DNA of 64,000 nt from Solirubrobacter deserti (GCF_003344625.1 NZ_QPKJ02000001.1:1364001-1428000), one strand, 5' to 3'. Shown: positions 22,395 to 32,700, counted from the stretch's first letter. Program-made: numbers and translations. The notes: generated by a model from the letters alone, not told the origin.

Positions 22395-23916
22395 GTGCGG
22401 TGGGCGCTGCTCGCCGCGCTCGGGCTGCTCGTGGCCGGCTGCGGCGCCCCCGAAGGGCTCTCGAGCACGGACGGTCGCCTGCAGGTGGTCACCACCACGA
22501 GCCTGCTGCGCGACCTGGTCGAGCAGGTCGGCCGCGAGCGGGTGCACGTGACCAGCCTCGTGCCCGACGGCGCCGACCCGCACGCGTACGAGCCGACGCT
22601 GCGCGACGTGCGGGACGTCGTGTACGCCGACGTCTCCTTCAGCAACTACATGCTGCTCGAGCAGCACAGCATCATCAAGACGCTCGACGCCAACCTGCGC
22701 GCCGGCGTGCCGAACGTCTCGCTGGCCGAGGACGCGACCAAGTACGCGGCGGAGGTCATCCCGCTTGTCGAGAACGTCAACCTGGACACGATCTGGCTCG
22801 GCCTGCGCGCTCGTGGCACCGGAGCCCGGCACGGCACGAACCGGTCCAGTGACGTGCTGCTCTCGGCGACCGCCGTCGACGGCCCGGGCGCGATGTACGG
22901 CTACTTGACCGGCACGTTCGGGTCCACCGAGCGCTACTTCGACTCCAGCGACGGCTTCGACGCCGGCGACGGCTACAAGGACGACACCGCGACACTGCCC
23001 GCGGACGCGCACACGCACATGTCGTGGGTGTTCACGCGGCCCGGCATCTACCGCGCCACCTTCACGGCCGCCCTGCGCGTCAGGGCCACCGCCAAGCCGA
23101 TCCCGCTCGGCGAGGCGACCTTCACCTTCGCGGTCGGCGTCCGCGCGCCCGCGGGAGCGACAGTCCTCGACCGGGGCCACGCCGACATCACCGCCGACCT
23201 CGACCGCGGCCGCGTGCTCGTCCTCTAGCGGCGGCGAGCACACCCAGCACGAGCACGAGGCCGGCGACGTGGTGATCGCGGTTCCGCCGAAGGCGATCGC
23301 CGAGGTGCCCGCGGGCCGCGAGTTCCGCTTCCTGGGCCGCGCCGGCGAGCAGATCTACCAGCTCCCGCAGGCCGTGCTCGGCAAGCACGTCCACGGCGAG
23401 ATCGACCCGCACCTGTGGCAGAACGTCCGCAACGCGATGGCCTACACGGAGCTGATCCGCGACACGCTGATCGCGCAGGACCCGGACGGGGCGAAGGCCT
23501 ACCGTGCGCACGCCGACGCCTACCTCGCCCGCCTGGACGCGCTCGACCGCCACGTGCGGCGCGCGATCGCGCAGATCCCGCCGCCGCGGCGCCAGCTCGT
23601 CACGACGCACGACGCGTTCGGCTACCTCGCCGCCGCCTACGGCATCGAGGTCGCCGGCTTCGTCACGCCCAACCCCGCGGCGGAGCCGTCGCTGTCCGAC
23701 CGCCGCAAGCTCACCGAGACCATCCGCACGCTGCAGGTGCCGTCCGTCTTCCTCGAGCCCGGCCTGGCCGCGCGCTCGACGACGCTGCGCGAGCTCGCGG
23801 CGGAGACGGGCGCACGCATCTGCCCCATCTACTCCGACGCCCTTGACGACACCGTCACCACCTACGAGGCCATGATGCGATTCAACGCCGACTCCCTGCG
23901 CCGTTGCCTGTCCTGA
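22395..23916 (+). pseudogene. Anchored-repeat metal ABC transporter substrate-binding protein, one-base insertion
   Basis: This is a ZnuA/TroA-type lipoprotein (lipobox LLVAGCGAP) with the anchored-repeat domain inserted between its lobes. The N-lobe carries DGADPHAYEPTL, the insert has TATLPADAHTHMSWVFTRPG, and the C-lobe resumes with HVHGEIDPHLWQN, VTTHDAFGYLAAAYGIEVAG and a late Asp region. The metal ligands expected of the family are all present. The frame is broken at about 23226, where CTC-TAG terminates the first part; one extra T explains the shift, and the second part then runs to TGA 23916. The intact protein would have about 506 residues. Confidence 0.82.
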
Positions 23917-24674
23917 AGACGCTGCTGGTGAGCGCGCTCGCCACGACGGTCATCTCCACCGGCCACGTCGACATCGGCCCGCGTTTCGTGGACGACCGCT
24001 GGACGCTGCAGGTCTACGACGACCCGACCTGGCGTGACGCCGACAGCACCGTCCTGCAGGTCACCGACGACGCGCTCCTGACGGTCCCCGACGACCCCGC
24101 GTACGCGTTCCTGCCCGCGAAGCCGGGCAGCGACGTCTACGTCATCCCGCAGACCCAGAACCCGGACGTGGTGTGGCTGGGCTGGAACACGCAGGACCCG
24201 GAGGTGATGGAGACGATCGACCGCGGCGTGACGATGACGCTGACCGGCGTCCAAGGCCCCGGCGAGCTGACCGTGTACCTGCAGTCGGGCGACTTCGAGC
24301 AGCCGCAGGTGCTGTGGCCCAAGCCGATCTGGGTGGACGTCAACACGCACACGCACGCGAACTGGGTCTTCACCGAGCCGGGCGTCTACCTCGTCCAGCT
24401 CAAGCTCGAAGCCGACCTGATCGACGGCCGCACGGTCTCCGACACGCGCGAGCTGCGCTTCGCCGTCGGGTCCGGCACGAGCCCGGAGGACGCGCGCGCA
24501 GCGACCTGGCGCCCGGTGAAGGCCGCCGCGACGCCGGCCCGCGCGGGCACCGCCGAGGAGTCCGGCGGCGTCTCGACCGGGGTGCTGATCGCCGCCGGCG
24601 CGCTGCTGCTGGCCGCCGCATCCGGCCTCGTCGTCGCCCGCGGGCGCGGCGCCAAGCGAAGGGCGCGCGCGTGA
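23904..24674 (+). CDS. Membrane-anchored choice-of-anchor M surface protein
   Basis: A 256-residue exported protein. After a short signal (MPVLKTLLVSALATTV) comes an anchored-repeat domain with STGHVDIGPRFVDD, VIPQTQNPDVVWLGWNTQD and THTHANWVFTEPGVYLVQL. A linker leads to a C-terminal membrane helix (GVLIAAGALLLAAASGLVV) and a basic tail (RGRGAKRRARA). It is therefore displayed outside the cell. The start is TTG 23904, overlapping the binding-protein gene's end by 13 bases. Its own stop overlaps the ATPase start (GTGA). Its placement within the ABC operon suggests it captures metal, or a metal-bearing ligand, for the transporter. Confidence 0.82.
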   Translation: MPVLKTLLVSALATTVISTGHVDIGPRFVDDRWTLQVYDDPTWRDADSTVLQVTDDALLTVPDDPAYAFLPAKPGSDVYVIPQTQNPDVVWLGWNTQDPEVMETIDRGVTMTLTGVQGPGELTVYLQSGDFEQPQVLWPKPIWVDVNTHTHANWVFTEPGVYLVQLKLEADLIDGRTVSDTRELRFAVGSGTSPEDARAATWRPVKAAATPARAGTAEESGGVSTGVLIAAGALLLAAASGLVVARGRGAKRRARA

Positions 24675-25388
24675 TCGCGTTCGAGGCGCTGGCCGCGCGG
24701 CTCGGCGGCCGGCTCGTGCTGGAGGACGTCACGCTCACCGTCCCTCGGGGCGAGCTCGTCGGGCTGATCGGCCCGAACGGCGCCGGCAAGACCACGCTGC
24801 TGCACCGCGCTGGATCTGCTCAAGCCGAGCCGCGGCACCGTGACGATCGACGGCCTCGCGGGCTACGTGCCGCAGCGCCACGAGTTCGCGTGGGACTTCC
24901 CCATCTCCGTGGAGGACGTCGTGATGACCGGGCGCGCCGGCCGCCTCGGGCTCTTCCGCCGCCCAGGCACCGCCGACTGGGAGGCGGTCGACGAGGCGCT
25001 CGAGCGCGTCCGCATGACCGACCTGCGCGCCCGCCCCGTCGGCCAGCTCTCCGGCGGCCAGCGCCAGCGCGTGCTCGTCGCCCGCGCGCTGGCGCTCCGC
25101 CCCACCGCGCTGCTGCTCGACGAGCCGTTCAGCGGCCTCGACGTCCCCACCCAAGAGCTGCTGTCGGCGCTGTTCACCGACCTCGCGCGCGAGGACCGCG
25201 CCGTGCTGATGACCACGCACGACCTCGCGGGCGCGATGTACGGCTGCGACCGGATCGCGCTGCTGAACCGCACCGTCGTCGCCGTCGGCACGCCCGCCGA
25301 GCTGGCCGACGAGGACGAGCTGTGGATGCGCACGTTCGGGATCTCCACGAACAGCCCGCTGCTGCGCGTGTTGAGGGCGGTCGCGTGA
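24671..25388 (+). pseudogene. Anchored-repeat ABC transporter ATP-binding protein, one-base insertion
   Basis: An ABC ATPase of about 238 residues if the frame is repaired. Walker A (GPNGAGKTTLL) is in the first frame. The rest is in another: LDLLKPSRGTVTIDG, the signature LSGGQRQRVLVARALAL, Walker B ALLLDEPFSGLD and the switch His in TTHDLAGAM. One inserted base in CACCGCGCTGGAT at about 24811-24814 accounts for the shift. The GTG start overlaps the previous stop by four bases, and the 3' end overlaps the permease start by four. As sequenced it could not make a working ATPase. The intact ZnuC-like ATPase at 14749 might substitute. Confidence 0.82.
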
Positions 25389-26236
25389 GCCCGGTCGAGT
25401 TCGTCCGCGACCTGCTCAACCCCGACCTCGGCTTCCTGTGGAAGGCGCTGGCGATCGCGGTGATGTCGTCGCTGATCTGCGGCGTCGTCGGCTGCTACGT
25501 CGTCCTGCGCGGAATGGCGTTCATCGGCGACGCGGTCGCCCACGCCGTCTTCCCCGGCCTCGCCGTCGCGTTCGTGATCGGCGGCAACCTGATCGTCGGC
25601 GGGATCGTCGCCGGCGTGGTGACCGCGGTGCTCGTCGCGGTGTGCTCCCAGAACCGGCGCCTGAAGGAGGACTCCGTCATCGGCGTGTTCTTCGTCGCCG
25701 CGTTCGCGCTCGGGATCGTGATCATCTCGCGCGCGCCGGGCTACGCGGGCTCGCTGCAGGACTTCCTGTTCGGCTCCATCACCGGCATCCCGGACGAGGA
25801 CCTGTACGTCGTCGCGGGCACCGGGCTCGCCGTCCTCGCCGCGCTGTTCGCGCTGCATAAGGAGCTGGTGACGATCTCGCTCGACCGCGAGACGGCGCGC
25901 GCGCTCGGCCTGCGCGTGTTCTGGCTCGACCTCGCGCTGTACGTGCTCGTGACGCTGGCCGTCGTGATCAGCGTGCAGACGATCGGCAACATCCTCGTGC
26001 TCGCGCTGCTGATCACGCCCGCCGCGACCGCGCGCCTGCTCACCGACCGGCTCGGCGCGATGATGCTGCTCTCGCCCGCGATCGGTGGCCTCGCCGCGCT
26101 GATCGGCCTGTACGTCTCGTGGTCGTGGGACTTCCCGACCGGCGGCACGATCGTGCTCGTGCTGACGGCCTGCTTCCTGCTGGTCTGGACCGCCCGTTCG
26201 GCCAAGCCTCGCGTCGCCACGCTGGCGCGCAGCTAG
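25385..26236 (+). CDS. Anchored-repeat metal ABC transporter permease
   Basis: A 283-residue ABC-3 family permease, intact. Its helices include VVGCYVVLRGMAFIGDAVAHAVFPG and LGLRVFWLDLALYVLVTLAVV, both close to Zn/Mn permeases, with ITPAATARLLTDRLGAMMLL near the end. It completes the second metal ABC system, whose ATPase and binding-protein genes are both frameshifted in this sequence. The start GTG 25385 overlaps the ATPase stop (GTGA). Its stop codon TAG 26234-26236 forms part of a TAGCGTCGC element also found ahead of the second M64 peptidase gene. Confidence 0.9.
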   Translation: MSPVEFVRDLLNPDLGFLWKALAIAVMSSLICGVVGCYVVLRGMAFIGDAVAHAVFPGLAVAFVIGGNLIVGGIVAGVVTAVLVAVCSQNRRLKEDSVIGVFFVAAFALGIVIISRAPGYAGSLQDFLFGSITGIPDEDLYVVAGTGLAVLAALFALHKELVTISLDRETARALGLRVFWLDLALYVLVTLAVVISVQTIGNILVLALLITPAATARLLTDRLGAMMLLSPAIGGLAALIGLYVSWSWDFPTGGTIVLVLTACFLLVWTARSAKPRVATLARS

Positions 26237-26277
26237 CGTCGCGCGCGAGGGTTCCGAACCGACGAGGGGGAAGTGCG

Positions 26278-29232
26278 ATGAGCAGGACGCTGAGGACGCT
26301 GTTAGTGGCGGTCTTGATGCTGGCCGCGTTGCCGTGGGCCAGCGCACGGGCGCAGGAGCCGCTGCCGGAGCCGAAAGTGGTCCCGATCCAGGTCACAGGC
26401 CCCGCGTCGCAGCGGCTGAACCTGATCGTGCTGGGCGACGGCTACCAGAAGGACCAGCAGAGCCTGTTCTGGAAGGACGTGGACCGCAACCTCTCCGTGC
26501 TGTGGGCGACCGAGCCGTTCCGCTCCTACCGCAACTACATCAACGTCTACGGCGTCGAGCTGGCGTCGATCGACTACGGCGTGCGCTGCGATCCCGACGG
26601 CCGCAAGCGCCACGCCGACGGCACGATCCGCGACACGGGCGAGCGCGAAGGCCCGATCGACGGCAAGAACACCGCGCTGCGCCTGCACTACTCGCACTCC
26701 TCGGGCAGCGGCTGCACCGACCCGCTCGCGCGCGGCGTCGTCTACAGCACCGCGCCGGTCGGCTGCGAGGCCGCGGCGCCCTACTACGGCGGGAACGTCG
26801 CTCGGGCGTGCGAGACGGGCTCCCAGGCGCGCATGCGCATCCTCAACGACTACGTCGCGCCGGTGCTCGGCATCCCGCGCACGTCGCAGAACATCCAGAC
26901 GCTCGCGATCTTCAACTCGTTCACGTACGGCGGCATCGGCGGCGTCGACGCGACCACGTCCGGCGGCTCGCCGCAGGGTCCGCTGATCTCGCTGCACGAG
27001 CTCGGCCACTCGCTCGGCACACTGGCCGACGAGTATCCGTACTTCGTCCGCGACCGGGTGGACCCGTGCAACACGAGCACGACCGAGCCGGGCGGGAACT
27101 CCGGCTTCCACCACACGCTCATGACCAGCGCGGAGCAGATGATCGCGGCGCAGCACAAGTGGTTCCGCTGGCTCGGCGAGGACTCGCTGTCAGGCGGCAA
27201 GATCGGCCTGTGGGAGGGCGGCCAGTACTTCCCGTGCGGTGTCCGGCGCCCGAGCCAGCACTCGATGATGCGCTGGCTGGGCTTCGACTTCGACCAGGTC
27301 GGCCTCGAGCACATGGTCGCCCGCATCAGCGGCCTGCGCAACGCGGGTCAGATGAACGTGCAGAACACGCCCGCGGGCGCGGTGGCCAAGGACTCGGTCA
27401 TCTGGGTCGAGACCGGCCATCCGCGCTTTCACGAGCAGAAGGTCACGTGGCGCGTCGGCGGTCCGGCCGGTGAGGTCCTCACCGCCGCGCAGGACAGCCG
27501 CAACCTCGACCTGGAGGCGCTGAATCTGCCGGCCGGCACCGTGATCTACGCCGAGGTGCGCGATCCCGTCGGTCCCGACGGCATCGACTGGGTCCGCAAC
27601 CCGTCGACCGGCAACACGCCCCCGAACTCGGGCTACAACGGGCCGCGCTTCGTGCAGACGCGCACGTGGACGGTCGGCGACACGACGGTCACGCCTTCCG
27701 CACCGGCCGCCGAGATCACGGCGCACAGCTCCACCACACAGCCGCTGGCCGCGGACGAGGTCGCGTACGTCGAGACCAACCGCCCGGCGGACCGCGTGCT
27801 GCCGGTCACCTGGACGCTGAACGGGACCGCGCTCCCGAACCCGAAGAACAGCCGCAACCTCGACCTCGGCGCGCTCGACGTGCCCGCCGGGACCTCGACG
27901 CTGGTCGCCACGGTCACCGACGGCGTCGTCTCCGACAGCGTCGAGTTCAAGATCGACAAGGTCGCCCCCACCGCCGCCCGTCGCCTGTCGGAGCCGCTCA
28001 CGACGCTCGCCGGCGGCAGCCTCGAGCACCCCGTGTACTTCGGCGGCTGGGACATGTGGCTGGATCCGAAGGACGACACCACCGGCTACACCGGTACGCC
28101 CGCCGTGGTGGGCCAGTTCCAGCTCAACGGCGACGGTTGGTTCAACTACTTCGGCTTCCCGGAGAAGCAGGACTCGCCGTTCGAGTTCCGGCCGTCCGGC
28201 CAGGTCGTGAAAGCGCTGACCTACGGCAACCTCGGCACCGGCGGGCTCTCGACGGCCGGGTTCGAGCAGACGCTGCCCGACGACCATCCGATCGGCGGCC
28301 ACATCCCCGGCTTCGGGACCCACACCGTCGAGCACCGCGCGATCGACCCGGCCGGCAACTACGGCAAGGTCGAGTCCTACAAGGCAACCGTCCTGCCGGG
28401 CAGCGCGCTCGCCTGCGGCACCACGCTGAGCGGCGCGCAGAGCGCGGTGAACGTCACCAGTGGCGTGACGTGCCTGTCGGGCGCGACGGTCAGCGGCGCG
28501 GTGACCGTCGCCTCGGGCGGCTCGCTGGTGGTCAAGAGCTCCACGATCGGCTCGCTGACGGCGACCGGCGCCGACGCGGTGCACGTGTTCGGCTCGACCG
28601 TCGACGGCGCGGCGAAGGTCGCGGGGTCGACGCGTGACGTGACGATCGCGGGCTCGACGTTCAAGGGCGGCCTGAGCCTCATCGGCAACACCCAGGTCAC
28701 CGCCAACGAGCGCTACAGCCGGCTCGCCGGCGCCTACGGGCCGGTTGTGGCCGGCAGCACCGTCAACGGCACGTTCGAGTGCGCGGGCAACAGCGCCGCC
28801 GTCAAGGACTTCGGCGCCGCCAACCGCATCACCGGCGCCTCCAACGGCTGCGCCGCCACCGCCGTCTCACCCGAGCTGCCCGTCGGCGGCACCGTCCCCG
28901 CGACACTGGCCCTGACGCTGGGCACCGCGCCCGCGTTCCCGACGTTCGTCCCCGGCGTCACCCGCGAATACACGACGGCCGCACAGGCCAACGTCATCTC
29001 CACCGCCGGCAACGCCACCCTGAGCGTCTCCGAACCCGGCCACCTGAGCAACGGCGCGTTCACCCTCGCCGAGCCGCTGCGCGTCGAGCTCTCCAAGACG
29101 GCGTGGAGCGCACCGGTCTCCAACGAGAAGGTCGACGTGACCTTCAAGCAGCTCATCAAAGACAAGGACCCGCTCCGCACCGGGACCTACAGCAAGACGC
29201 TGACCTTCACGCTGAGCACCACCCAGCCGTAA
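26278..29232 (+). CDS. Secreted M64 family metallopeptidase, copy 1
   Basis: A 984-residue exported zinc protease. Signal peptide 1-25 is followed by an M64 (IgA-peptidase-type) catalytic domain, about 35-350, with HELGHSLG (His-240, Glu-241, His-244) and a nearby Asp in ADEYPY as third ligand. Two Ig-like domains occupy about 360-560, an unassigned region (GGWDMWLDPKDDTTGYTGTP) follows, then a right-handed-helix-like stretch (about 700-860). The C-terminal ~115 residues are the module shared with two other surface proteins here. ATG 26278 has a strong GAGGGGGAAG ribosome site. It follows the metal ABC genes by 41 bases, so a metal-linked role is possible. A paralogue lies at 53616. Confidence 0.9.
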   Translation: MSRTLRTLLVAVLMLAALPWASARAQEPLPEPKVVPIQVTGPASQRLNLIVLGDGYQKDQQSLFWKDVDRNLSVLWATEPFRSYRNYINVYGVELASIDYGVRCDPDGRKRHADGTIRDTGEREGPIDGKNTALRLHYSHSSGSGCTDPLARGVVYSTAPVGCEAAAPYYGGNVARACETGSQARMRILNDYVAPVLGIPRTSQNIQTLAIFNSFTYGGIGGVDATTSGGSPQGPLISLHELGHSLGTLADEYPYFVRDRVDPCNTSTTEPGGNSGFHHTLMTSAEQMIAAQHKWFRWLGEDSLSGGKIGLWEGGQYFPCGVRRPSQHSMMRWLGFDFDQVGLEHMVARISGLRNAGQMNVQNTPAGAVAKDSVIWVETGHPRFHEQKVTWRVGGPAGEVLTAAQDSRNLDLEALNLPAGTVIYAEVRDPVGPDGIDWVRNPSTGNTPPNSGYNGPRFVQTRTWTVGDTTVTPSAPAAEITAHSSTTQPLAADEVAYVETNRPADRVLPVTWTLNGTALPNPKNSRNLDLGALDVPAGTSTLVATVTDGVVSDSVEFKIDKVAPTAARRLSEPLTTLAGGSLEHPVYFGGWDMWLDPKDDTTGYTGTPAVVGQFQLNGDGWFNYFGFPEKQDSPFEFRPSGQVVKALTYGNLGTGGLSTAGFEQTLPDDHPIGGHIPGFGTHTVEHRAIDPAGNYGKVESYKATVLPGSALACGTTLSGAQSAVNVTSGVTCLSGATVSGAVTVASGGSLVVKSSTIGSLTATGADAVHVFGSTVDGAAKVAGSTRDVTIAGSTFKGGLSLIGNTQVTANERYSRLAGAYGPVVAGSTVNGTFECAGNSAAVKDFGAANRITGASNGCAATAVSPELPVGGTVPATLALTLGTAPAFPTFVPGVTREYTTAAQANVISTAGNATLSVSEPGHLSNGAFTLAEPLRVELSKTAWSAPVSNEKVDVTFKQLIKDKDPLRTGTYSKTLTFTLSTTQP
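28681..29232 (+). repeat. Direct repeat, copy 1 (3' end of M64 peptidase gene 1)
   Basis: These 552 bases are closely matched, with no length difference, by 56007-56558, with long runs of identity (for example around 28800-28860 and 29140-29232). The two copies are direct repeats 27 kb apart, large enough to support recombination. Confidence 0.8.
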
Positions 29233-29235
29233 GGG

Positions 29236-29682
29236 TCAGTCACAGTCGGGGCAGCGCCCGCGAAGGGTGACCTCGTGAGACTCCATCACGAGGCCTTCGC
29301 GGCGCGCGACCCGGCGCAGCGCCCGCTCGAGCTCGTCGTCCTCGAACGGGATCAGCTTCCCGCAGTTGCTGCAGACGAAGTGATGGTGGTGGTCGGCGCC
29401 CTCCGGGAAGGCGGCCTCGAAGCGGGCGACGCCGTCGCCGATCTCCACCTTGTTGAGCAGCCCCAGCTCGACGAGCTCGTCGAGGACGCGGTAGACCGTC
29501 GCGCGGCCGACCTTGCGCTCGCCTGAGCGCAGCTGGTCCTCGATCTCCTGCGCCGACAGCGCACACTCCTGCGAGTCCAGCAGGTCGATCACGGCCGCGC
29601 GGCCGCCGCCGCGCCTGAACCCCTCGCTGGCGAGGCGCTCGTTCGCATACGTCGTCCATCGCGGCGCCTCGGCGTGCGGCAT
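29236..29682 (-). CDS. Fur family transcriptional regulator (probable Zur)
   Basis: A 148-residue Fur-family repressor with a complete architecture: helix-turn-helix (ALSAQEIEDQLRSGERKVGR, then ATVYRVLDELVELGLL), metal-sensing HHHHF, and two CxxC structural zinc pairs (CSNCGKLIPF and the terminal CPDC). This contrasts with the Fur-like protein at 20322, which has neither pair. Zur is favoured over Fur from the neighbourhood. ATG 29682 is used because a TACCAT -10 lies eight bases upstream on the minus strand. The divergent gene at 29753 shares the intergenic region, which holds palindrome box 3, so both are likely controlled by it. Confidence 0.88.
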   Translation of the reverse strand: MPHAEAPRWTTYANERLASEGFRRGGGRAAVIDLLDSQECALSAQEIEDQLRSGERKVGRATVYRVLDELVELGLLNKVEIGDGVARFEAAFPEGADHHHHFVCSNCGKLIPFEDDELERALRRVARREGLVMESHEVTLRGRCPDCD

Positions 29683-29690
29683 GGCGCTCG

Positions 29691-29696
29691 ATGGTA
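29691..29696 (-). promoter_or_regulatory. Putative -10 element (TACCAT) for the Fur/Zur gene
   Basis: Minus-strand TACCAT ends eight bases before ATG 29682. Box 3 (29724-29738) lies just upstream of its -35 position. Confidence 0.4.
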
Positions 29697-29723
29697 GCCC
29701 GCTCCGCCCCCTCGCTTGCTTAA

Positions 29724-29745
29724 CGAGACTGAGTCCCGATATTGT
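29724..29745 (+). promoter_or_regulatory. Fur/Zur-type box 3 with -10 element
   Basis: CGAGACTGAGTCCCG (29724-29738), extendable to a 21-base near-palindrome, abuts the -10 TATTGT (29740-29745), which is seven bases before ATG 29753. The box covers the -35 to -10 spacer of the surface-protein gene and lies between it and a Fur-family gene. Confidence 0.65.
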
Positions 29746-29752
29746 CCGGGCC

Positions 29753-32700
29753 ATGAAACGACTTACGGTTGTCCTCGCGCTGATGCTGGCGTTCGCGCCA
29801 CCGGCATTCGCCGATCCCGGTCCAGCTCCAGCACCGAAGGAGTACCGAGTCCTGCAGAAGCTCCACACCGATGCGATCTCGACCTTCCTCGACAACGGCG
29901 TGTTCGCGCTCGGCTCCAAAGCCGACGTCTTCGAAGGGCTCGGGACACGACTGGATCCCGACAAGCTGTGGTTCCACGTGGACGATGCGTCCAAGCTGAG
30001 CGTCCCGGGGGGCTGGGATTTCCTCGGGCCCGCCGGCTCCGACGTGTGGATCGCGCCCCAGAGCAACCCGGGCGGCACGCAGCTGTGGCCCGGTTTCTCC
30101 ACCGAATCCGTTCCGGCCGGCGCGATCACGGGCGACCAGACGACGCTGCGCCTGGCGGGCTTCGAGGGCCCGGGGACGCTCGAGCTGTTCACGATCGGCG
30201 GCTTCGGCGAGCGCACCCGCATGTGGTCCTCGGACGAGGGCATCGACACGTTCCGGCTCGGCCGCACGCACGCGCACGCGAACTGGGCGTTCACGAAGCC
30301 CGGAACGTACCGGCTGACCGTCCAGGCGACAGCGGGCCCGAACCACGCCGCGTCCGCGACGTACACGTTCGTCGTCGGCGCGCTCCCGCCCGACGTCGCC
30401 ACGACCACGACGGTGGCCGCCTCCGACAGCGAGATCACGGCCGATGAGACCGTCACGCTGACCGCCACGGTGTCCCCCGGCCTGGCCGGCTACGCGGAGT
30501 TCCGCGACGGCGCCACCGTCCTCGGTCACAGCGCGATCGCCGACGGCAAGGCCACGCTCGAGGTCGCGAACCTCGGTCTCGGCAAGCGGTCGCTGACGGC
30601 CACGTTCGTGCCCGCGGTCGCGAACCTGGCCGACGGCTCCACCTCGACGCCGGTGGAGGTCACGGTGAACGAACCCGGCGAGCCGCCGTTCTCGGTCACG
30701 GGCGTGAAGGCCGCCTACGCCGTCGGCGACACGCTGAGCGCGAAGGTGGTGGGCGCGACGCTGGCCGAGGGCCAGCAGTTCCGCTGGCTCGTGCGGCCGA
30801 TCGGCTCGACCTCGACCGGCTCCAACCGCCAGACGAGCACGAGCGACACGTTCTCGGCGCCCCTCGACGCACTGTGGGACGGCATCGAGCTCAGCGTCGC
30901 GGTCCGCGCCGGGACGACCGTCTTGGCCCAGACGCCGTGGGTGCCGGTGCGCGTGACGCCGGTCGGCGCGGTACCGACGGTCACGGGCGGCGGGGCGACG
31001 CTGCTCCCGGGCGACGTGGCCGAGTTCGCCTTCGGCGGGCGCGAGTTGGGCAACGGCGAGACGCTGCAGTGGGGCTTTCAGTCCGGGGTGTCCTGGATCG
31101 ACATCCCGCGCCAGCTCGGTGGTGACTGGTCGTACGCGTTCCCGGACGCGGCCGCCGCGCGCCTGAAGTACAAGGGCAACGCGGCCGGGGCGTACCCGTA
31201 CGGCTTCGGCGTGCGCGTGCTCAAGGACGGCGTGACGCTCGCCAAGTCGGCGCTCGCCACGCTCACCACCGGGCGGCGCGAGCTGCAGGCGCAGGGGCAC
31301 CAGCAGCTCTACCGCCAGGGCGGCACCGTCCACATGGACGCGACGGCGTTCCCGGTGCGCGAGAACGACCGCTTCACGTACAGCTGGAGCTTCACGAAGG
31401 GCGAGGTGACGGAGGCCTGGGGTGAGGGAGCCGAGCTCACCAAGACCGGCCTGACCAAGGCCGCGCACGACGGCGGCACGCTGACGCTCACGCTCCGCAA
31501 CCAGGGCGAGCCGGCCCAGTCGATCACGTTCCCGATCAAGGTCACCGAAGACGTGACCTCCCAGATCCTCGCGTTCAACGCGCTCGCCGGCCACTACCAC
31601 CAGGGCGACAACGTCCGCCTGCAGCTGACGGTCGACCCGGCGCCCGCAGCCGGCGACACGCTCGTGTGGGAGTGGAAGTGGCCCGGCGCGGACACGTGGG
31701 CGCCGCTGCCCGGCGTGGTCGACAACGTGTACGCCGTGGCCGCCGAGCAGGCGCTGGACGGCGTCGAGATCCGCGCGAAGCTGACCTACGCCGACCCGCA
31801 GGTCCCGCCCGCGATCTCCGAGACGCGGACGATCCACGTCGACGACCACGGCGCCGCGCCGCGCCAGCAGGTCACCGTGACGGGCGAGACGACCTACGAC
31901 GCGGGTGAGACGGCCACGCTGACCGCCGCGGTCGTGCCCTCCTCGGTGCTGAGCACCTACCGCTGGGAGCGCAAGGCCCGCGGCGCCAGCGAGTTCACGA
32001 CGATCGCCGGCGCCACCGGCGCAACGTACGCGTTCACGGCGGCCGCGGCCGACGACGGCGCCGAGTACCGCGCCGCGCTGGTCAAGCCGGACGGCAGCGT
32101 GGCCTACGGGCCCTCCCCGGCCGTCGCGCTCGACGTCGCGGCCGTGCCGACGTTCGTGTTCACCCCGCTTCGCGACCACTACCACCAGGGCCGTCCGATC
32201 GCGGTCGAACTGCGGGCCGAGCCGGGCCTCGCCGCGGGCGACCGCGTCGACTGGCAGTGGCGCTGGCCGGGTGAGGCGTCCTGGCGCGCGGTGCCCGGTG
32301 CGAGCGGCCTCACGCACACGCTGACGGCCGAGCAGGCGCTCGACGGGGTGCAGCTGCGCGCCGCCCTCGTCCGCGCGGGCGGCGGGGACCCGATGCTCGC
32401 CGAGCCCGTCGCGATCCACATCGACGACCACGGCGCGCCGCCGAGCCAGAAGGTCACGGTGGCCGGCGACACGTCGGTGCCGACCGGCGCCACCGCCACG
32501 CTGACCGCGGCCGTCGCGCCCGCGACCGTGCTCGACCGCTTCCAGTGGTACGAGAACGGCCAGCCGATCGCCGGCGCCGACGCGGCCACCTACGCGTTCA
32601 CCGCCGCCGCCTCGCGCACGCTCACGGTCGCGGTGCTCGAGCCGGACGGAAGCGTCGCGTACGGGCCATCGGAGCCCATCACGGTGACGGTCGAGCCGGT

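Noticed and set aside
20868..23243. A 791-codon minus-strand open frame across the surface-protein genes
   Set aside because: No recognisable protein text. The plus-strand genes carry signal peptides and repeat motifs, and even their frameshifted parts match families.
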